The position numbers were made by a program, and so were the translations under genes. This document shows positions 43,262 through 54,185 of a DNA stretch of 64,000 nt, piece after piece. Numbering within the stretch: the first letter of the stretch is position 1; each line of letters begins with the position of its first letter. The stretch spans positions 314,188 to 378,187 of the forward strand of contig JAMWFC010000065.1 in NCBI GenBank assembly GCA_027475525.1, in the 5' to 3' direction. The notes below the pieces were generated by a model. That model worked only from the letters and a program-made list of their open reading frames with translations. It did no database searches and was not told where the DNA came from. This DNA is from Macrolepiota albuminosa. Its lineage: Eukaryota; Basidiomycota; Agaricomycetes; Agaricales; Agaricaceae.

Positions 43262-45921
43262 GTCAACAACCTCTGAGGTGCACGCTACTTTACCAAGTTG
43301 GATGTCTGCTGGGGCTACAACAATGTGCACATCAAAGAAGGAGATGAGTGGAAGGGAGCATTCCAAACAAATTGTGGACTCTTTGAACCTCTGGTAATGT
43401 TCTTTGGCCTCACTAATAGCCCTGCCACCTTCCAGACCATGATGAACGACATTTTCCGAGACCTCATAGCGGAAGGTATTGTGTGCGTATACCTTGATGA
43501 TATTTTCATCTACACCAAGACTCTAGAGGAGCATTGTCGGATTACATGCATTGTACTGGAACATCTTCGCCAGCACCAGCTCTATCTTAAGCCAGAGAAG
43601 TGCGAGTTTGAGCAGACTAAGGTTGAATATCTTGAACTGATCATCTCTCATGGAATGGCTGAGATGGACCCAGTCAAGGTGGCTGGTGTAGCGGAGTGGC
43701 CAGAGCCTAAGAACAAGAAGGAGGTTCAGGCCTTCCTGGGTTTCACCAACTTCTACCGGAGGTTTATTCAGGATTTCTCACACCATGCCCGGCCCCTCTT
43801 TGATCTCACCACTAAGGACACTCCTTAGCACTAGGATGCAGCACAGCGGACAGCCTTTGACGCCCTCAAACAGGCAGTCACTTCAAAGCCTGTCCTTATA
43901 TTCCCAGACGATGACTCTCCCTTCTGTGTCGAAGCTGATAGCTCAGATTTTGCTACTGGAGCCGTTCTCTCTCAACAGTCAAGGGAGGATGGTAAGTGGC
44001 ATCCTGTGGCTTTCTACTCCAAGAGTCTCAATGCTGTGGAGCGAAATTATGAGATCCATGACAAGGAGATGCTAGCTATCATTCGGTCATTTGAGGAGTG
44101 GCGACATTTCCTTGAGGGTGCCAGGCATAAATTTGAGGTGTGGACTGATCACAAGAACTTAGAGTACTTTCGGACGGCCAAGAAACTTAACCGCCGACAG
44201 GCTCGATGGTCCTTGTATCTGGCCAACTTCGACTTCTCTCTGCATCACAAACCTGGACGGAGCATGGGTAAGCCAGATGTGCTTTCTAGGCAAGCAGATC
44301 ATGGTTCAGGAGCTAGTGACAATGACAATATTGTACTCTTAAAGCCAGAACTATTTGCTATCTGTGCTCTAGAAGGTGTGGTTGGCCAGGGAGAAGAAGT
44401 GAGCATCCTTTGAGACATCCGACGAGGTAACCGGGAGGGCACTCAAGAAGATCTGGTAGCTAAGGCTGCCATGGCCTTGCATGCTCAAGAGAAAACTGGA
44501 GTGAAGTCTGTCTGCACCGACCAGTGGTCTCTGGAGAATGGTCTTCTCACCTTTTGGGGACGCATTTATGTTCCCAACCTGCCAGATCTCCAGAGGCGGA
44601 TTGTGGAGCAGCATCATGACTCTCGAGTTGCAGGACATCCTGGCAGATGGAAGACACTGGAGCTGGTCTCACGGAATTACTGGTGGCCTCAAATGTCACG
44701 GTATATTGGCTCTTACACCTCCATCTGCAATCTTTGCCTTCGGACTAAGCCTTGTTGTCAGCCTCCTATGGGACAACTTCATCCATTGCCTATCCCAGCT
44801 GAGCGTTGGAGTGTGGCCTGGGTAGACTTCATTGTTGAGTTATCTGATTCTCATGGATATGATGCAATCATGGTGGTAGTGGATCTCTGTGGCAAGCGTG
44901 CTCATTTTATTCCAACACACACTACTTGCTCAGCCATGGGCACTGCCAATCTGTACCGAAAGCATGTCTGGAAGCTCCATGGGTTGTCAGATGCTTACGT
45001 CTCGGACTGTGGACCTCAGTTTGTGGCAGAGTTTACTAGAGAACTGTATTGCCTCCTCCATGTCAAACTCCACACTTTCACAGCCTACCACCCCCAATCT
45101 GATGGCCAGACTGAGCATGTCAATCAGGAGCTAGAACAGTATCTCCGGCTCTTCTGCAATAAATGACAGGATGACTGGGATGACCTATTACCAGAGGCAG
45201 AGTTCCAGTACAACAACCGTGTACATGCTGCCACCCAGATGTCTCCTTTCCTTCTAGATACTGGTCGACATCCTCGGATGGGATTCGAGCCTCGTGGATG
45301 ATCTTCAGAGAATGAAGCTGTCAACGAGTTCATAGATCGGATGAAGGCAGCTTTAGCTAAGGCAAAGGATGACATGGCCTGCTACTATGATCGTGGACGA
45401 ACTCCAGCCCCCAAGTACAAGCCTGGAGATTGAGTCTACCTGGATGCCTCTGGCATTGCTACCACCCGACCTTCTCAGAAGCTTTCTCACCATCATCTAG
45501 GACCCTTTCCTATAGTACGGCAGGTAGGCCCACTTGCCTATCGACTCAAGCTGCCTAGTGGAATGAGTCAACTCCATCCAGTCTTCAATGTGGTGAAGCT
45601 TTCTCCAGCCCCAGAGGATCCAATCCCAGGTCGACATCCACAGCCACCTCCACCACCAGTTCTGGTAAACAACCAAGAAGAGTACGAAGTGGAATGGATC
45701 CTAGACAGCCGACTCTTTAGGAATAAGCTTCAGTTCAAGGTCAAGTAGAAGGGCTACAGAATCGAGGACATCTCCTGGGAGCCACAAGAGAATGTCCATG
45801 CCCCTGCCTTAGTCCGGGAATTCTATCAACAGCATCCCAATGCTTCCCGGGCAATCAGAGGCCTCTATTCTCTTTCCAAGGTAGACCAGGCCATCCAGAA
45901 CTACTTCTATCCAGCACGTCA

Positions 45922-46175
45922 AGACGCCGCGCTCTAGAGGGGGGGTGATGTCAGGGGACTCCTCATTTCTTCCTTTTCTCACTCCTTATCTCTTCACTNN
46001 NNNNNNNNNNNNNNNNNNNNNNNNNNNNNNNNNNNNNNNNNNNNNNNNNNNNNNNNNNNNNNNNNNNNNNNNNNNNNNNNNNNNNNNNNNNNNNNNNNAG
46101 ACGCCGCGCTCTAGAGGGGGGGTGATGTCAGGGGACTCCTCATTTCTTCCTTTTCTCACTCCTTATCTCTTCACT
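45922..46175. other. 100-N scaffold gap flanked by the same 77 bp
   Basis: 45922-45998 is identical to 46099-46175, and 45999-46098 is exactly 100 N. The two contigs therefore overlap by 77 bp and the gap is probably not real sequence. Confidence 0.9.
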
Positions 46176-46624
46176 CTCCTTCCATTCATTCTCTTATTTC
46201 TTCTGACATTATTTCATTTCACTGTTTCTATTCTTTCAACACTATCTGTTAGTACTACTCTCAGCCCTTGAGATGCTCTGGTTCTTTAGCCACCATTCAG
46301 ACAAGTGTGGGCCCACTCAGCACCGCTTCCAGACTGCTTATATAAGCCAGAGTTTGCCAGAGTTTGCCCCTTATTTGTACAAGTATTTGTGTAGGCAATT
46401 TTCGAGTTTTTAAGGTTTTGTTGTACTGTACAGTTGTTTTCCATGCTTCAGAGGCCCCAGAAGTGTCCAACCTGGCATAGGGAATCCCTAGACTTGTTCT
46501 CTTTGGATCTCCTTCTGCCAGGTGAGTAGCTACCTTGATATTGTCAGTATATATTCTAATACACTTTGAATCTCCCTCTGCCAGATGTGTGACTGAGCCA
46601 CAGCCTCTAGAGGTCGCCCTTACA
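46126..46624 (+). repeat. Chromovirus 3' LTR
   Basis: 499 bp, TGTCAGGGG...CCCTTACA; TATATAA at 46339-46345. Confidence 0.85.
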
Positions 46625-46855
46625 ACTCCATTCTCAATTTTGCATTATCATTCACCTCTGCGCAAAATCTTTCGGGGTGGCGTAGGTCTCGTCTCTGCGC
46701 AAGGGTATTTTTCTGCCCATTGTGTGTCAAATCACAACTGTTTGACAATGTCTGTTTGCCGCCTGACGCTCTAATTTTGCTGCTCGCGCTTGTTGTGTGC
46801 TGCAATTGCATAACGGCACAATGTAAATATACATGCACTCTGCCAGCGCCATAAT

Positions 46856-47380
46856 TTGTGCCATAACTCGTCTCTTAACCGGTGTCATCTCATCATTGGT
46901 GCGCAATATTTATTCTCACATAATGCTAAATCAGAGCTGAACTCGCTAAAGAGTGATGTTGCGTCAGCCGCAAACTCAGCTCGGGGAAAGAGGAAAAGGT
47001 CCGATTCTACAGACCAGAGCAAAGATTCTCCTGCCTCGAAAGCTAAGAAAGACAGGAAAGGTAGCGAGTTTTTTCATGCCCGTGCAGGCTCATCCTCTGA
47101 TGGAGTCAAGTCGACCAACACAGCCTGCGTGGTGTGTCTTGGAGAAAACACACACAACATCTGGAACTGCTCAGCCCGAGATCTTTGGAATGGGCAGAGC
47201 GCTTACATCAAAAGAAGCAAAAACAACAGGCTTCTCAACCCCAAGGGCAAGGAGCTGTGTACAGACTGGCAGAAGCCTTGGGGGTGCCGCATTATGTCTC
47301 ACGACCACAAGCATGAGTGCTCAGGATGTGGGAAAAGAGATCATGGAGCTCAAGCTTGTGGTCTCATGCAATCTCTTTGA
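46856..47380 (+). pseudogene. DIRS-like N-terminal Cys/His-knuckle protein
   Basis: A Ser/Lys-rich region (KRKRSDSTDQSKDSPASKAK) is followed by a compact zinc-binding segment: CVVCLGENTHNIWNC, then NPKGKELCTDWQKPWGC, HDHKHECSGCGKRDHGAQAC. This cluster precedes the reverse transcriptase in basidiomycete DIRS-like elements and probably acts as a nucleic-acid binding Gag-like or linker domain. The frame changes near 47350 to reach the RT, by an indel or small intron. No supported ATG. Confidence 0.65.
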
Positions 47381-47389
47381 GTTCCAGTC

Positions 47390-48637
47390 GCCTTACAACT
47401 ATCATGCCTGGGAGGATCAATTGCGGCAAGCGGGGTTATCAGATCTTTTTCCAAACCTGGTGCAAGATCTACAACACGGGCTGGATGCCGGGATTCCTCA
47501 AATCACATGCACATTCATATCAAACAACAAAGAGTCGGTGGAAGTGCTGGCCTCCAAATTCGATGAAATCGTTAGCACAGAATTTGCAAAGGGTCAATAT
47601 TTTGGACCTTTCACAAAGGAACAAGTCCAAGACATTCTTGGTCCATTCCAGACTTCTCCCCTCAGTATTATCCCAAAGCCCAACAAACCCGGCAAATTCA
47701 GACTCATTCAAAACTTGTCATTTCCACACCCCCAGCCCACTCATGGCACTATGTGATCCATCAACAGTTATATTGATTCATCTCAGTTCCTCTGTACCTG
47801 GGATACTTTTAAGTCAATCTACACTCTCATATCTAGACTACCCCCTGGGTCATAGGCAGCCATTTGAGACGTTAAAGAAGCCTACAGAACCATCCCCATT
47901 AAGCCCCTCAATGGGCGGGAATTGTCATTAAACTCTGCGGGCATGACAATTACGCCATTGACACCATGGATTGCTTCGGCTTGGCCTTGGGATGTGGCTG
48001 TTATGGTCGGATCAGTGATGCAGGCGCTCAGATCATTAGAGCAAATGGCATCGAACCTCTGTCAAAATGGGTCGATGATCACATCTTCTTCCGGATCTGC
48101 AAGGAATTTATCCATTTCCACAACACAGATAGAAAGAGATGGGCTGATGAGATCTCATCAAGCAGGGGTAAAGTACACAAAGGAGGGAGAATTTGGTACC
48201 AGGGTGCCAAGAATGATAATGACGAGTATGATGAATATGATGAAGATATGCTGTGTACAATTTCTGACTTTTCTGATCTGCTGCCTCGCTTGGATGTGGA
48301 CCAAAAATTCTCTTATGCCATGCAAGACATTGATCGAATCTCAGACCTGCTTGGAATTACCTGGGAAAGAGCAAAGGATGTGCCGTTCAGCGAATCAGTG
48401 CCTTACATTGGATTCATCTGGGACATTGAAGCCCGAAAGGTCTATATTCCCCAGGAAAAAAGAGACAAATACAGACAAGCCATTGCTGATTGGGAGAAAT
48501 CCTGGATACATACCCTTGAAGAAGCTCAAAAACTGTATGGAAAGCTCCTTCATGCATGCTGTGTCATACCTGAAGGAAGAGCTTACCTCACCAGTCTGGA
48601 AGCCTTCTTGGGTTTGTTCGGTAATTGTCCGTTGATG
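47390..48637 (+). pseudogene. DIRS-like reverse transcriptase
   Basis: Begins around SPYNYHAWEDQLRQAGL and continues through IIPKPNKPGKFRLIQNLSFP, an interrupted DVKEAYRTIPIKP block, MDCFGLALGCGCYGRISDAG, and the catalytic KWVDDHIFFRI (VDDH in place of YxDD). Then come VPYIGFIWDIEARKVYIP and LYGKLLHACCVIPEGRAYL. Stops in the 47750-47880 stretch replace residues expected as Arg or Gln (CGA to TGA, CAG to TAG), and a 1-nt shift lies near 47905. The end of the domain is split by the 1.07-kb insert. Confidence 0.75.
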
Positions 48638-49710
48638 ACGCCAACTGTAGTTGGGTGCGCTGGACATATACGCAGTACAACGCTGTCTCCAGCACTTGGC
48701 GTGCGTAGTTGTGAGGAGTCCTGACAGGGTCCCAGTGTGCTCGAGTGGAGGTAGTAAAACAATGCGCTAGATTATAGCACTTCGGGGGCTACCTGGCAGA
48801 CGGTAAGCGTCGTAGTTTAGGCAAAGATATTGAAGAAAAGACGAATAGCGCAGCGTATTGTGCCCGTAGGTGGCACCGTAAACGATGAAGACGAGATAGA
48901 CAAGGCTAGCACCCGACTTAGTGATGAAGTCAAAGGAAGCTAGCGCGATTTGAACGCTAAGTGTAACTGTGTGTTTGAGGGGTTACGATTCGTTGTTATA
49001 TACATGTGAAGTAGCTATTTTATATACTATGCGCTACCATATTTGCCAAGATACAAGCCCATCTGTGGTGCTACCTCCTAGCGCCTCTCCTCATGGTTTC
49101 CTCTAACAGTGACCTGTTAACGGCAACCTTTTGCACATGGATGACAGCGACCAACGGCGTTCTGACCCATGGCGACCAGCGGCGACTCTATATTGGCTTA
49201 GAATTGCATGAGTCTGCTCACTTTTATTCTAACTCCAATTGGCCAGGCTGTTTTGGGGTATGGTCAGAAAATCCTCGACAGACGCTGTGAGCGCTAGTGT
49301 CAGTGCTACACATTGTATTAGTTCCTGACAGGTCCAGATGTCGGATTTAAGTATATTCAGTGCTGCCGTCATTGATCCTTTTAGACTTCTGATTGAAGTG
49401 CCTCGTCAAATGGCAGCGCCTGCTGCTGGCTCCTTCTGGAAGTAATTGGGGTTTAGTTAGAGTCCTCTCCCGCCGTTGTGTTAGCTAGCGCTATACGTTA
49501 TGAGCCTCCTTCATCCTTGGAATAGGTGAATGGAGTGTGCTGAAGGCTTGGTAGCTAGTGGTTAGGATAAATGTCTAAATCCTGTAGTCGATTGCCAGAG
49601 CTAGGGCTGCTCTATATTCCCAACTGGTCGCTAGAGTCCTCCGTATGTCAAGTGTTGGTTGGCCTATAATGTCCCTTGATGTGCTCAGTCTGAGTAGAAG
49701 CCTATCACCA
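48638..49710. mobile_element. Unclassified 1.07-kb insertion rich in GCGCTA/TAGCGC
   Basis: It interrupts the RT to RNase H junction of the DIRS-like element (...FGNCP | PHTPP...). Flanking hexamers TTGATG (48632-48637) and TTTATG (49711-49716) may be a mutated target duplication. The hexamer GCGCTA or its complement occurs about eight times (48764, 48846, 48941, 49031, 49079, 49291, 49486, 49488). A hairpin CCAACT-GT-AGTTGG sits at 48641-48654 near the left edge. No long open frame. Probably a non-autonomous DNA element. Confidence 0.55.
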
Positions 49711-50420
49711 TTTATGCCACATACCCCACCAAAACGTTCCGCCGGAGATCTGCTCTGGTGGAAGCGATTACTATCTGAAGCAGTGGAGAGAAAAATATCA
49801 GAACCTGAACCCTACCTCGATGCGCAAGCCTTCTCAGATGCCAGCTCATCCACGGGCATTGGAGTCACAATTGGTAACCAATGGCATGCATGGAAACTGG
49901 TCGAAGGATGGAAAAGCAAGGGCAGAGACATTGGGTGGGCAGAGGCAGTCAGCTTCCTCTTCGTGGTATCCTCCCTTATCCGCAAAGGAGATGTGAAGAG
50001 ATGTCTCAAGGTCTACTGCAACAACTGCAGGGTTGTGGAGGGGTGGTGGGTTGGACGAAGCCGCAACACAGCAATCAACAAAGTTTTCAAGCATGTGCAC
50101 ACCATCTGTAGACAGAACGGAATCAGTGTATGCACCCGGTATGTTCAAAGCGAGCATAACCTGGCAGACGCGCCATCAAGAGGAATATACTATGAATGGA
50201 GCCAACTCCTTCTGGCAGTCCAAATTCCCAGCACAATTGCAAACTTCGTGGTTGACATCAAAGGTGAGCCCACCTTCAGAACAAAAGTTGAGCACCAATG
50301 CACGGACTCCAAAAAAGACAGTGGATCGGCACGACTACCAAAAGGCAGCGCACGCAAAGAAATCTCAGAGCAGCAAATCGACGAGTGGATCTCGTACACG
50401 CAGCACTGGACAGACATGTG
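49711..50420 (+). pseudogene. DIRS-like RNase H-type domain
   Basis: Translation resumes with PHTPPKRSAGDLLWWKRLLS, then LDAQAFSDASSSTGIGVTIG holding the first acidic residue, GWAEAVSFLFVVSSLI, LKVYCNNCRVVEGWWVGRSR (CNN where relatives have DN, so a catalytic Asp appears lost), and RYVQSEHNLADAPSRGIY. This is the RNase H-like module joined to RT in DIRS and pararetrovirus-type proteins. The frame is open here. Confidence 0.7.
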
Positions 50421-50542
50421 AGTGTTTCAATGTGCCAATCACTGCAGAAAGTCGCACGAGCCAATGTTGACCGCAACCTTATCACTCAGGGTTAGAGCCC
50501 AAACAGTCTGCATTAAGGCCACACGTCACAGCAAAAGAGAGG

Positions 50543-51628
50543 TTGAGGCTCTGGACAGTGCCCAAAGGAGCTCGCATTAGCTCCAGACAGGAGGCAGAAC
50601 CCAGAATCTCTGAAGACAATGAGAAAAGAGTCTTCGAAGTCATGAACGAGGCCTGGGCTCTATCAACTAAAGAGACATACGGAACAGGTTTGCTGTTATT
50701 TCACATGTTCTGTGATTATTGTGGCATACCGGAGCAAGCGAGAGCACCCGTCACAGCAGAGGTGCTAGAGGCATTCGTGGCAGCCCTGGCAGGGGCATAT
50801 TTGAAATCTGCCATTGAGAATTTTTTAGCCGGAGTAAAAGCGTGGCACTTGCTGCATGCCGTGGCCTGGAACATAGATGAGTCCCAAATGAGAGCATTAA
50901 TCAGAGTGGCAGAGAGACTTACGCCTAAAACCTCGAAGAGAAAGAAAAGAAGTCCGTGCACGCCAGCCTTTCTCGAGGCAATGCATAGACAGCTGGGCAT
51001 GAGTGACACTGAACCAAACCCGCTCAACGTAGCGGTATTTGCATGTGCCACTACCTGTTTTTACAGTGCTGCCTGACTGGGGGAATTCACAGTCCAAACC
51101 TTAACCTCTTTTGACCCCACTGTGCACGTAAAACCGAGCGACGTGCACAAATCAACCAACAGAACAGGCCTTGAAACAATGGCCTTCCACCTGCCCAGGA
51201 CGAAGACAGCAGTCCACGGAGAGACCGTGTCGTGGGCAGCACAGAGTGGAGTCTTGGACCCCAGAAATGCACTCGAAACTCACCTAAAAGTGAACTCGCC
51301 ACCGTCTGGCAGCCCCTTATTTGCGTATTGCAATAAAAAAGGAAAATACTCAGCGTTAACCAAGAAAAAGTTTTTGGAAGTACTCACCAAGGCCACGAAA
51401 GCTACAAACCTAGAACCGTTGCAGGGTCACGGCATTAGAATCGGCGCAACCCTAGAGTACCTCATGAGAGGGGTATCTTTCGAGGCTATGAAAGCCATTG
51501 GGCGTTGGTCCAGCGATGCATTCTATGGGTATTTGTCAAAGCATGAGCAAATACTAGCACCATATTTGCAAGCTGTACCCACGTTGCACGAATCATTCTT
51601 AAAATTGATGCTGGCTTTCAGGAAATAG
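50543..51628 (+). pseudogene. DIRS-like tyrosine recombinase, Arg I codon is a stop
   Basis: Core-binding part: WALSTKETYGTGLLLFHMF, VTAEVLEAFVAALAG. Catalytic part: CATTCFYSAA, then TGA, then LGEFTV, FHLPRTKTA, LQGHGIRIGATLEYL (H-x-x-R) and IGRWSSDAFYGYL (W and nucleophile Tyr region). Tyrosine recombinases cut and rejoin DNA through Arg I, H-x-x-R and Tyr. Here the TGA at 51074-51076 stands exactly where Arg I (AR-x-GE) belongs, consistent with CGA to TGA. The remaining 180 codons stay open to 51628. Confidence 0.8.
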
Positions 51629-51790
51629 TAGGCCCAGGTGAGCACACATCTCTATACCAGTTTCAGGGAGCCCCTCCTAGTCAGAGGGGGTATTGCGTTG
51701 CTCTCAGCCAAAGCGATGCGGTGGAGACTCCCTGGTGCACTTCATCACGGCGATGCGTTGCTGGCTCCTAACAATTGTGGGGAATCACAG

Positions 51791-52500
51791 CTAATCTCGG
51801 TTCTGTTCTTTCTTTCGCAGAACCTTGTAGCAGGTCGGAGCTCGCCATTTCAAGTTGGCGTCCTCACCCACCCACTTTGTAGCAAATATTGTAAAACTTA
51901 TTTGTATATAAAGCAAAGCCAGTACAAATACACTCTATATCTTGTCCACCAGATGACAAAGTCAAAAATAGTTGCCCTGTCAGATGCGAGGTTCGAGCAT
52001 TGGAAAGGGCGTGGTCTTTGAATGAGGGTGGCTGTGTCGTCATGGGAATCCCTTTTTTCCCTGCGACTCCCACCCTCAGTGGTCTCGTCATCTCTTAGCA
52101 TTGCGTCTTCCCACAGAAAAGAAAAATATCTTTCACCGCTTACCCACTCAAAGGAGACGAGAGAAGAGAGATGAGCACAGAAAGGCTCTGAAGTGTCGAC
52201 ACACCAGGCAATCAATTCTCAACCAGCGTAGTGGCCTCTGCGAACAAAAGAGAATCAGAAACAGGCAAGCAGTATAGTATCCTCCCTTACTACCTTTTTC
52301 CTTCCTACCCACCTGAATTGCGGCTAATCTTGGTTCTGTTCTTTCTTTTGCAGAACCTTGCAGCAGGTTGGAGCTCACCATTTCAAGTCGGCATCCTCAC
52401 CAACCCACTTTGTAGCAAATATTGTAAAACTTATTTGTATATAAAGCAAAGCCAGTACAAATACACTCTATATCTTGTCCACCAGGTGAAGAAGTCAAAG
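51791..52500 (+). repeat. About 180-bp direct repeat pair flanking a 355-bp spacer
   Basis: Copies 51791-51968 and 52324-52500. Most differences between them are CpG against TpG/CpA (for example TCGGTT/TTGGTT, TTCGCAG/TTTGCAG, CTCGCC/CTCACC). The spacer contains a hairpin with GAGGGTGG...CCACCCTC arms. The pair lies just 3' of the recombinase gene and may be the split repeats of the DIRS-like element. Confidence 0.7.
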
Positions 52501-52754
52501 AGACATAGGCTATTTATATGACAGCAAAAATTAAAGACAATATTCACACACTAACACAGGCTATTGCTTACTAAGTGTCTGGACATACTATTGCTTACAC
52601 AAGCATTTGGCAGTCCAGTGAATCATATGGCAAAAATTGAAAACATTTTTCGCACACTGACATAGGCTACTGCTTACTAAGTATCTGGACCTACTATTGC
52701 TTACACAAGCATCTGGCAGTCCAGTGAATCACATGGCAAAAATTGAAGACATTT

Positions 52755-52908
52755 TTCGCACACTAACACAGGCTACTGCTTACTAAGTGTCCGGATCTAC
52801 TATTGCTTACACAAGCATCTGGCAGTCCAATTTCACACACTAACACAGGCTACTGCTTACTAAGTGTCCGGATCTACTATTGCTTACACAAGCATCTGGC
52901 AGTCCAAT
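52755..52908. repeat. 77-bp tandem duplication (8), within the minisatellite
   Basis: 52755-52831 against 52832-52908, one mismatch, off the 106-bp register of the array. Confidence 0.75.
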
Positions 52909-53383
52909 GAATCACATGACAGCAAAAATCAAAGACATTTTTCGCACAAGCATTTGGCAGTCCAGTAAATCATATGACAGCAAAAATTGAAGACATTTTT
53001 CGCACACTGACACAGGCTACTGCTTACTAAGTGTCTAAGTGTCTGGACCTACTATTGCTTACACAAGCATCTGACAGTCCAATGAATCACATGACAGCAA
53101 AAATTGAAGATATTTTTCACACACTGACACAGGCAAGTGTCCGGACCTACTACTGCTTACTAAGTGTCTGGACCTACTATTGCTTATATAAGCATCTGAC
53201 AGTCCAATGAATCACATGACAGCAAAAGTTGAAGACATTTTTTGCACACTGACACAGGCTACTGCTTACTAAGTGTCTGGACCTACTATTGCTTACACAA
53301 GCATCTGACAGTCCAATGAATCACATGACAGCAAAAATTGAAGACATTTTTCGCACACTAACACAGGCTACTGCTTACTAAGT

Positions 53384-53537
53384 GTCTGGATCTACTATTG
53401 CTTACACAAGCATCTGGCAGTCCAATAAATCACATGACAGCAAAAATCAAAGACATTTTTGTCCGGACCTACTATTGCTTACACAAGCATCTGGCAGTCC
53501 AATAAATCACATGACAGCAAAAATCAAAGACATTTTT
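53384..53537. repeat. 77-bp tandem duplication (9), within the minisatellite
   Basis: 53384-53460 against 53461-53537, two mismatches, off register. Confidence 0.75.
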
Positions 53538-54185
53538 TGCACAAGCATTTGGCAGTCCAGTAAATTACATGACAGCAAAAATCGAAGACATTTTTCCCAC
53601 ACTGACACAGGCTACTGCTTACTAAGTGTCTGGACCTACTATTGCTTACACAAGCATCTGCCAGTCCAATAAATCACATGATGGCAAAAATTGAAGACAT
53701 TTTTCGCACACTAACACAGATTACTGCTTACTAAGTGTCTGGATCTACTATTGCTTACACAAGCATCTGGCAGTCCAGTAAATCACATGACAGCAAAAAT
53801 CGAAGACATTTTTCATACACTGACACAGGCTACTGCTTACTAAGTGGCAGTCCAATAAATCACATGACAGCAAAAAATCGAAGACATTTTTTGCACAAGC
53901 ATCTGACAGTCCAATGAATCACATGATGGCAAAAATTGAAGACATTTTTCACACACTAATACAGGCTGCTGCTTACACAAGCAATTCAGATAGACAAACA
54001 GTCTGATAAATCACATGACAGCAAAAATCGAAGACATTTTTCCCACACACCTACCTCAGCCTCAGGACAAAAATCAACAACAACAATCAAAATCACATGA
54101 CGGCAAAAATTGAAGACATTTTTCCCACACATAGTCTGCTGCACAGAAAAACCTTGATCTATTCTAGATCTCAGAATGCGTGTCA

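Larger units (their letters stand above)
41669..45937 (+). pseudogene. pol: Chromovirus Pol: protease, RT, RNase H, integrase, chromodomain
   Basis: Protease ALLDSGATGLFLD at about 42140. [22 protein letters not shown] (43065), LMPNAEPS upstream, YLDDIFIY (43490). RNase H: FCVEADSSDFATGAVLSQ (43920), EMLAIIRSFEEWRHFLEG. Integrase: HHCC region (HHDSRVAGHPGRWKT...CNLCLRTK), VSDCGPQF, YHPQSDGQTE. Chromodomain: EYEVEWILDSRLFRNKLQFK then a stop where Trp is expected, KGY, EDISWEPQENVH. About ten premature stops. Diagnostic losses are LDVCWGYNNVH where R occupies both the C and H positions in relatives. The frame shifts only at the three 77-bp duplications (41797, 41973, 43108); discounting these, pol is one frame. 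The chromodomain would target histone marks for integration. Confidence 0.85.
39762..46624 (+). mobile_element. Decayed Ty3/gypsy chromovirus (chromodomain element)
   Basis: LTRs 39762-40280 and 46126-46624, both TGTCAGG...CCCTTACA, with visible divergence and indels between them. Order gag, protease, reverse transcriptase, RNase H, integrase, chromodomain. A polypurine tract (AGAGGGGGGGTGA) immediately precedes the 3' LTR. No target duplication was found (left CTAG/TG, right ACTCC). Many in-frame stops and Arg-to-Cys/His changes fit CpG decay. Three 77-bp duplications and a 100-N gap lie inside. Confidence 0.9.
46625..52500 (+). mobile_element. Decayed DIRS-like retrotransposon (tyrosine recombinase type)
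   Basis: In order: Cys/His knuckle ORF, reverse transcriptase with VDDH, an RNase H block, and a tyrosine recombinase, with no DDE integrase or aspartic protease. This is the DIRS order. A direct repeat of about 180 bp downstream (51791 and 52324) may be part of the split direct repeats seen in some DIRS families. It is interrupted by an unrelated 1.07-kb insert at 48638-49710. Both ends are uncertain. Confidence 0.75.
52515..54125 (+). repeat. Minisatellite array, about 106-bp unit
   Basis: Around 15 units share GCTTACTAAGTGTCTGGA, TACTATTGCTTACACAAGC, GGCAGTCCA(A/G)T(A/G)AATCA and GACATTTTTCGCACAC. Successive GCTTACT marks at 52566, 52672 and 52778 give a 106-bp period; later units are 108-110 bp. 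Truncated units occur near 53490-53560 and 53850-53900. It ends in diverged units by 54125. No coding function. Confidence 0.9.

Noticed and set aside
39757..46629. Target-site duplication for the chromovirus
   Set aside because: Left flank CTAG and right flank ACTCC do not match; the ends may have decayed or recombined.
48638..48660. Helitron end (hairpin near the insert edge)
   Set aside because: The hairpin sits about 3 nt from the edge and no CTRR terminus or A/T insertion site was found.
52515..54125. CRISPR-like array
   Set aside because: Units of about 106 bp vary throughout and there are no constant short repeats with unique spacers; this is a eukaryotic minisatellite.
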